9,820 bases of DNA from positions 1 to 9,820 of the forward strand of contig DAOWCM010000064.1 in assembly GCA_030639555.1 (NCBI GenBank), given 5' to 3'. This document shows positions 6,052-9,820 of the stretch, one piece after another; position 1 is the stretch's first letter, and every line of letters begins with the position of its first letter. Made by a program: the position numbers and the translations under genes. The notes under the pieces are model-generated. The model was given only the letters and a program-made list of their open reading frames with translations, did no database searches and was not told where the DNA came from. The DNA comes from Candidatus Eiseniibacteriota bacterium. Its GTDB lineage: Bacteria; Joyebacterota; Joyebacteria; Joyebacterales; Joyebacteraceae.

Positions 6052-7285
6052 CAGGCCCCACCTCGAGCCCGGCCGTTCGCGCCAGCACCCCCAGCATTCG
6101 TCTGGCCGCCGCCCTCCGGCAGAACTCGCTCTCTGCCGCGTGCCGCCCGTTCAGCCCGAGTTCGCGGGCAAGCCCGGGGTCCGAGCGGAGCCGCCGGAGA
6201 GTCTCTGCCAGCTCGGCGGGTGACTCGGCTCGTACGACCACGCCTGCCCCCGCGTCCGTGACGATGTCCGCGCTCTCCCCCGCCACCGCCAGGACTATTG
6301 GCTTCGCGACGGCCATCGCCTCGAAGATCTTCGAGGGAATGACGGTGCTGAAGAGCGGGTCATCCCGGAGGTGCACCAGGACGACGTCGCTCGCATTCAG
6401 TATCAGGGGAATGCGCTCGCGCGGCTGACCGCCGAGGAAGGTGACATTCGTGAGATCCAGCTGCTCGACCTCGTGCTCGAGCTCAGCCCTTTCAGCGCCC
6501 TCTCCGACGAACAGGTAGTGGATCGGTTCACCGCGCGTCATCTCGGCGGCGGCGATCACGCTCTTGAGTCCGTGCGCCATCCCCAGTGTCCCGACGTAGG
6601 TGGCCAGGAACTCGTCGGGACGTATGCCCGCCTCCTCCCGGAGACCGTTCTCCTTCGGGCCGGGCTTGAAGTCGGACAGGTACACCCCGTTTCTCACTAC
6701 CGCAAGTCTGCTCTCCGCGATACCCCGACTCCTCAGGACGCTGACGAAGGATTCCGTCACCGAGACAATACAGTCCGCCCTGTTGTAGAGGAAGCGAGCC
6801 AGGGCGGCGACCACGCGCATCACCGGGCCGCCGCTGACAGCGCCGACTGCCGCGATCGACTCCGGCCAGAGGTCTCTGAGCTCGAACACGAACGGCCGGC
6901 GCCTGAGACGCGCCGCCGCCCACGCTGAGACGGCTGTCAGCAGCTGAGGAGAGGTGCCGACCACGACATCGGGACGCTCCTGGATGACCGCGGCGGGCAG
7001 GGACATCAGCATGAAGCTCAGGTAGTCGAACGAGCGCCGGAATCGCCCCTTGTTCGGAGTCATGTAGGTCCACACGCGCACGACGCGGACCCCTTCCATC
7101 TCCTCAACGGCGTAGAGGCTGTTCCGGTAGCCGTCGTGGACCCTCCCCGTCGGGAAGTTGGGCGCCCCGGTGATGACGGTGACGTCGTGCCCGTCCTCCG
7201 CCCACACGCGCGCGTGCTCGAAGGTCCTGAGCGCGGGGGCGTTGGTCTCCGGAGGGAAGTTGTCTGTCAGGAAGAGTATCTTCAC
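5996..7285 (-). CDS. GT4 family glycosyltransferase, WbuB-like
   Basis: 429 aa, retaining GT-B glycosyltransferase for surface polysaccharide assembly on the cytoplasmic face of the membrane. The N-terminal domain opens with KILFLTDNFPPETNAPALR (2-20) and GAPNFPTGRVHDGY (40-53), typical of the WbuB/WcaI-like group. FELRDLWPESI (134-144) and VRNGVYLSDF (197-206) follow. The nucleotide-binding C-terminal domain has YVGTLGMAHGL (230-240), and the EX7E-region motif IPSKIFEAMAVAKPIV (316-331). The start is taken as GTG 7285: GAGAGGA lies about 9 nt upstream. The longer in-frame start at 7354 is unlikely because a TATAAT promoter box at 7325-7330 would then fall inside the gene. About 20 C-terminal residues after ARTAGLEVG look non-conserved and read over the 3' end of the convergent acyltransferase gene. 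Donor and acceptor sugars are unknown. Confidence 0.93.
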   Translation of the reverse strand: MKILFLTDNFPPETNAPALRTFEHARVWAEDGHDVTVITGAPNFPTGRVHDGYRNSLYAVEEMEGVRVVRVWTYMTPNKGRFRRSFDYLSFMLMSLPAAVIQERPDVVVGTSPQLLTAVSAWAAARLRRRPFVFELRDLWPESIAAVGAVSGGPVMRVVAALARFLYNRADCIVSVTESFVSVLRSRGIAESRLAVVRNGVYLSDFKPGPKENGLREEAGIRPDEFLATYVGTLGMAHGLKSVIAAAEMTRGEPIHYLFVGEGAERAELEHEVEQLDLTNVTFLGGQPRERIPLILNASDVVLVHLRDDPLFSTVIPSKIFEAMAVAKPIVLAVAGESADIVTDAGAGVVVRAESPAELAETLRRLRSDPGLARELGLNGRHAAESEFCRRAAARRMLGVLARTAGLEVGPASPPTPDCRGAAPQERPS

Positions 7286-7324
7286 GAGTGCGCGTCCTCT
7301 CACCTGGAGCCTACCGCTCACTCG

Positions 7325-7330
7325 ATTATA
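7325..7330 (-). promoter_or_regulatory. Consensus -10 box upstream of the glycosyltransferase
   Basis: On the minus strand a perfect TATAAT lies at 7325-7330, about 40 bp before the GTG start. No good -35 sits at 16-18 bp upstream (the region is GC-rich, TGGCCT-like), so activation or another sigma factor may be needed. It lies just beyond the terminator of the upstream PEP-CTERM gene, which supports separate transcription. Confidence 0.5.
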
Positions 7331-7377
7331 CACGGTGCGGCCGCGTAAGGCCACAGGCTCCGTGCGGCCTCACCCCG

Positions 7378-7415
7378 TACAAGAAGAAGGAGCAGAGACA
7401 GACGTCCCTGCTCCT
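7378..7415 (-). terminator. Intrinsic terminator of the PEP-CTERM gene
   Basis: Read on the minus strand, AGGAGCAGGGAC (7404-7415) pairs with GTCTCTGCTCCT (7388-7399) in a 12-bp stem with one G-U pair and a 4-nt loop. The U-rich run UCUUCUUGU follows. It begins 26 bp after the stop of the PEP-CTERM gene, a textbook position. No T run follows on the plus strand, so it is directional. Confidence 0.85.
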
Positions 7416-7440
7416 CGCAATCGTGTCAGATACGCGCCCC

Positions 7441-7776
7441 CTACTTCCTCCGCCTCCTGGCAACACCGACCATGCCGAGGAGACCTGAACCCAGAAGGAG
7501 CATCGTGCCGGGCTCCGGGACGACAGGGTCGCTGGCGCGCGTTGCCTCAATGAGGATGACTTCGTTACGAACGCCCCCCGTCCAGGCAAGATCGACGGCC
7601 AGGTCATCGACGAAGTAATCCTCCGTCGATGTCACCGGCGCCCAGCTGTTGTTAAACACCCCCGCCCCATTCACCGACAACGTGACGCCGAACAGATCGC
7701 TGAGTAGCGTTGCCCCCGCGGGTACCGCAAGGCCAAGAAGCATCGCCACGAAAACGAGTATCAGAATCGCTCTCAT
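7441..7776 (-). CDS. Small PEP-CTERM sorting-domain secreted protein
   Basis: 111 aa. The N-terminus MRAILILVFVAMLLGLAVPAGA is a Sec signal peptide, with likely cleavage after residue 22. The C-terminus has the exosortase recognition layout: VPEPGT (86-91) with PEP at 87-89, a hydrophobic helix MLLLGSGLLGMVGVA (92-106) and the basic end RRRRK. Exosortase is expected to cut near the PEP motif and release or anchor the protein at the surface. The mature middle part is only about 60 residues, acidic, and not recognised. ATG 7776 has GGAGG at 7784-7788, 7 nt away; the longer in-frame reading from 7848 would precede this ribosome site and is rejected. It has its own promoter and terminator, so it is monocistronic. 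No exosortase gene is in the window. Neighbouring polysaccharide genes fit the known exosortase-EPS link. Confidence 0.9.
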   Translation of the reverse strand: MRAILILVFVAMLLGLAVPAGATLLSDLFGVTLSVNGAGVFNNSWAPVTSTEDYFVDDLAVDLAWTGGVRNEVILIEATRASDPVVPEPGTMLLLGSGLLGMVGVARRRRK

Positions 7777-7838
7777 CTTGCCACCTCCAGAGATGATAGT
7801 CCCGAGCGCGATAGTGCCATTTCCCTCAACTACTGTCA

Positions 7839-7867
7839 ATGATATCACACAGGAAATCCAATGACAA
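7839..7867 (-). promoter_or_regulatory. Extended -10 promoter for the PEP-CTERM gene
   Basis: On the minus strand TTGTCA (7862-7867), a 17-bp spacer and TATCAT (7839-7844) match 5/6 in each box, with TG at the extended -10 position (TGaTATCAT). Initiation near 7832 gives a leader of about 55 nt. A second possible promoter overlaps: TTGACA (7834-7839), 17 bp, CACTAT (7811-7816). Its -35 is perfect but its -10 is weak. Confidence 0.7.
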
Positions 7868-8108
7868 GCCTTATTATCTATGCATTCTCGACAAACCGTC
7901 TAAGTGGCGGTGCGGCGCGCCCTTAGGCTTGTGGAGGCGCACCCGCCAGCGTGTACCACTACCCGCCGGTGGGCGCCCGTTCCCGCCTGAGCACGCCCCT
8001 TTGGCCCCTCCTGGCCCGGTAAGCGCACCCCGGCAACGAGAAAGAACCCTGGGAGCCGAGGCAATGTCGGAACGAGTACGTTGTTGTGGATATCGTGAGG
8101 ATACCGCA
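7868..8108. other. Intergenic stretch without recognised gene
   Basis: About 240 bp between the PEP-CTERM promoter and the repeat array. The end next to the promoter is AT-richer than its surroundings, and the rest is GC-rich. Short imperfect inverted repeats occur (CTAAG/CTTAG around 7900-7925, and GGCGC/GCGCC arms at about 7935-7970). Open frames crossing it have no plausible ribosome site, no recognisable domain and depend on overlap with the repeat or the Fn3 gene. I found no riboswitch or terminator with U tract that I could support. Confidence 0.5.
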
Positions 8109-8228
8109 GGTCGGCGGAGCGGGCGACGGGGCGGTCGGCGGAGCGATTGACGGAGCGGGCGGCGCAGCGATTGACGGAGCGGTCGGCCGAGCGGGCGCCG
8201 GGCCGGTCGGCGGAGCGGTCAGCTGGGC
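8109..8228. repeat. 12-bp tandem repeat array, ten units
   Basis: Ten contiguous 12-bp units fill 8109-8228 exactly. The core is GGTCGGCGGAGC, perfect at 8109, 8133 and 8205. Variants are GATTGACGGAGC (twice, at 8145 and 8169), GGGCGACGGGGC, GGGCGGCGCAGC, GGTCGGCCGAGC, GGGCGCCGGGCC and GGTCAGCTGGGC. Units partly alternate, hinting at a 24-bp higher order. The array stops 3 bp before the stop codon of the Fn3 gene. Because the period is a multiple of three, every frame gives a tetrapeptide repeat: APPT-like in the Fn3 gene's own frame beyond its stop, SADR-like in another minus frame, and Gly/Ala-rich on the plus strand. I see no evidence that any of these is translated. Confidence 0.85.
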
Positions 8229-8231
8229 TGG

Positions 8232-9820
8232 TCACCGCAGGACGGTGAACTTGCGCCGCACAGCCTCGCCGCCAACAGAGAGCTCGCAGAAGTAGATGCC
8301 GCTTCCGACGGGCCTGTTGACCGAGTCCCTGCCGCCCCACGCGAGCGAGCCCTGCCCCGACGCGGCCGCCGTGCAGGAGATCTCTCGCACCAGTCTCCCG
8401 GTCGCGGTGTAGATCCGCGCCCGGACCAGTGCGCCGGGTGTCACCGCGTACGCCAGCGTCGCAGCGCCGAACGTCGGGTTCGGCTGAATGGAGAACCGGA
8501 GTCCGGCGGAGCCGGGCAGGTGCGGGTCAACGAGCTCGCAGGTCTCGAAAGTGCCTCCATCCTGCCAGACCGCTCCTCCGAACTCATCCCACGCGCACAC
8601 TCTGTAGTAGTAGAGGGTGCCGGGCGCGAGGCCGGTGAGCGATGCCTCGTGGGTGCAGCCGCCGCCCGGAAGCGAGAAGCTCACCGAGCCCAGGTCCTTG
8701 TCGGTGCCGTAGTCCACCCACGTGGTGCACGGGCGATCCGTCGACCACGCGATCGTCGCGGAGGTATCGGCCACGCATACGATCCCCGGTCTCGAGATCG
8801 TCACACCCTTCCCGTCGGTGGTGGACGCATCGGGAAGCTCCGTGGCGAAGACGAAGGGAGCGCCCTCGGCGGTGTCCGCCCCGCAGGCGCTCAGTACCAC
8901 GAATGTGTACTCGTGCCTCGGCGCCACGGGCCTGACCCGCACGAGGTGATCTATCACGCGGGTAGGGTCAACCTCCGTGTAGCAGTCGAGGTCTCCTTCC
9001 GTCCCGTACCGCATCTGGGACGTCGCGGGACGGTCTGTGGTCCACGTGACGACGATGGAGTTCACGCACTCCGCGAGCGCCGCGACGTCACCTATGATCG
9101 GGGGACCGGTTGGCTCCAGTTCCATGGTCGTGAACGTGGAGTCGGGTGAGGACGCGTTCGCCCCGTAGCCGTCACGGGAGTGCGCGCGGAAGTGGTACGA
9201 CGTTCCGTTGAGAAGACCGGTGAGCACCACCGAGTGTTCGACGACCGCGAGAGTGTCCTCGGCGGTTTCCTGTCCGTACTCGTCTGTGAGGCCGTACTCC
9301 ACCCTGGACGTGGCCGGCCTCGTGGTCGTCCAGCCGATGACGGCCCAAGTCGCTCCCACACCCGACACGGTCACGTCAGCTATCTCAAAGTCAACAGCGA
9401 CGGTCTCGAACGTGTGATCGCCGGAATCGGAGGTCCTGTCGAACACGTCGGTACTCACAGCCCTGAAGTGGTACGTCGACCCCGGGGCGAGTCCCTCGAG
9501 GAGCATTCGGTGGAACAACGTCATCTGGGGGTCGACTCCGGTGTCGTCGCCGTAGTCGGAGGTTAAGCCGTACTGGACGCTGGAGTTCGAATGGACGTTC
9601 GTCTGCCACCTGACGACGGCGGACGAGGGCGTGACCGAGTCGACCACGACCGACGAAAGGACCAGGGGTTCAAGAAGCGAGATGTAGACCGTGTGAACTC
9701 CGGGCCCGCCGTCGTCGACCGCAAAGTCGAGGATGCCGAGCGAATCGGACTCCACGGAGCCTTCCGGGAGAGCCCCGCCATCGACCACCACGCCGAACGA
9801 CGACCCGGGAGAGACCCCTA
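8232..9820 (-). CDS. Secreted multi-Fn3 protein with T9SS-like C-terminal sorting domain (5' end outside window)
   Basis: The frame is open to the right edge, so the N-terminus is missing; about 529 residues are visible. Numbering here is from the GTG at 9791, which is probably internal. Four Fn3-like domains of the purple acid phosphatase N-terminal type lie at about 42-131, 136-222, 229-317 and 330-417. Each carries the signature W.T..P.TS.V.YG: RWQTNVHSNSSVQYG, GWTTTRPATSRVEYG, TWTTDRPATSQMRYG and AWSTDRPCTTWVDYG. Residues 431-519 form a FlgD-Ig/T9SS type A-like C-terminal domain: SIQPNPTFGAATLAY, ARIYTATGRLVREI, GRDSVNRPVGSGIYFCEL, ending KFTVLR. This suggests export to the cell surface or medium, with the Fn3 tandem as spacer or binding modules for an unseen N-terminal part. 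All ten cysteines lie from residue 242 onward. The stop TGA is within a small hairpin (TCACCG/CGGTGA, 8232-8248). Confidence 0.88.
   Translation of the reverse strand, partial: GVSPGSSFGVVVDGGALPEGSVESDSLGILDFAVDDGGPGVHTVYISLLEPLVLSSVVVDSVTPSSAVVRWQTNVHSNSSVQYGLTSDYGDDTGVDPQMTLFHRMLLEGLAPGSTYHFRAVSTDVFDRTSDSGDHTFETVAVDFEIADVTVSGVGATWAVIGWTTTRPATSRVEYGLTDEYGQETAEDTLAVVEHSVVLTGLLNGTSYHFRAHSRDGYGANASSPDSTFTTMELEPTGPPIIGDVAALAECVNSIVVTWTTDRPATSQMRYGTEGDLDCYTEVDPTRVIDHLVRVRPVAPRHEYTFVVLSACGADTAEGAPFVFATELPDASTTDGKGVTISRPGIVCVADTSATIAWSTDRPCTTWVDYGTDKDLGSVSFSLPGGGCTHEASLTGLAPGTLYYYRVCAWDEFGGAVWQDGGTFETCELVDPHLPGSAGLRFSIQPNPTFGAATLAYAVTPGALVRARIYTATGRLVREISCTAAASGQGSLAWGGRDSVNRPVGSGIYFCELSVGGEAVRRKFTVLR

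Noticed and set aside
7286..7354. N-terminal extension of the glycosyltransferase (23 residues)
   Set aside because: The extension is Arg-rich and unlike the family, it contains a TATAAT box, and the GTG at 7285 has a properly spaced ribosome site before the conserved KILFLTDNFPP start.
7777..7848. N-terminal extension of the PEP-CTERM protein (24 residues)
   Set aside because: It would bury the signal peptide. The ATG at 7776 has an ideal GGAGG site, and promoter elements overlap the extension.
8010..8090. Possible cyclic di-GMP type riboswitch suggested by a GCAACGAGAAAG-like string
   Set aside because: The conserved core and receptor positions do not match on either strand, and no gene start follows at a suitable distance.
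8109..8228. CRISPR array
   Set aside because: Units are 12 bp and contiguous, with no unique spacers.
8086..8295. Plus-strand frame of 69 codons, Gly/Ala-rich through the repeat
   Set aside because: GTG start without ribosome site, overlaps the 3' end of the Fn3 gene, and low complexity comes only from the repeat.
7900..8340. Minus-strand frame of 146 codons crossing the 12-bp repeat, giving SADR-like repeats
   Set aside because: It starts within the Fn3 coding region in another frame, has no ribosome site, and its non-repeat part shows no protein-like pattern.

Overview
The window is a GC-rich bacterial chromosome segment. It carries two tRNA genes, six complete protein genes and one gene that runs off the right edge. 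The C-terminus of that edge gene (FlgD-Ig/T9SS type A-like), a nearby PEP-CTERM protein, tandem Fn3 domains, and frequent TTG/GTG starts behind strong GGAGG sites fit an uncultured lineage of the FCB (Fibrobacterota-Chlorobiota-Bacteroidota) neighbourhood, such as the Eisenbacteria/Krumholzibacteriota type. That placement is inference from protein style. No marker gene in the window settles it.

Left third (1-3994, all minus strand). A housekeeping block reads leftward: an M42 metallo-aminopeptidase, a BtpA-family TIM-barrel protein and cysteinyl-tRNA synthetase (cysS). A well-formed sigma70-type promoter at 3989-4017 precedes it. Both internal gaps hold GC-rich nested hairpins without a U tract. 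After cysS a separate, near-consensus promoter (276-304) drives tRNA-Thr(UGU) and tRNA-Tyr(GUA); the tRNA-Tyr 3' end lies just outside the window.

Middle (4208-7330). Two plus-strand genes, a Gfo/Idh/MocA oxidoreductase and a left-handed beta-helix acyltransferase, resemble the dehydrogenase/N-acetyltransferase pair of the Wbp/Wlb diacetamido-uronic acid pathway. They converge on a minus-strand GT4 glycosyltransferase of WbuB type, and the two coding regions overlap tail to tail by 56 bp. All three point to surface polysaccharide synthesis.

Right third (7381-9820, minus strand). A short PEP-CTERM secreted protein has its own promoter and intrinsic terminator. A region of about 380 bp without a recognisable gene follows and contains a 10-unit, 12-bp tandem repeat. 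Next is the 3' part of a large secreted protein with four Fn3-like (purple acid phosphatase N-terminal type) domains and a T9SS-like C-terminal domain. Polysaccharide genes beside an exosortase-type substrate fit the known link between exosortase systems and exopolysaccharide.

I see no clear new defence or mobile system. The least explained features are the 12-bp repeat array, the nested intercistronic hairpins, and the co-location of two different C-terminal sorting signals.
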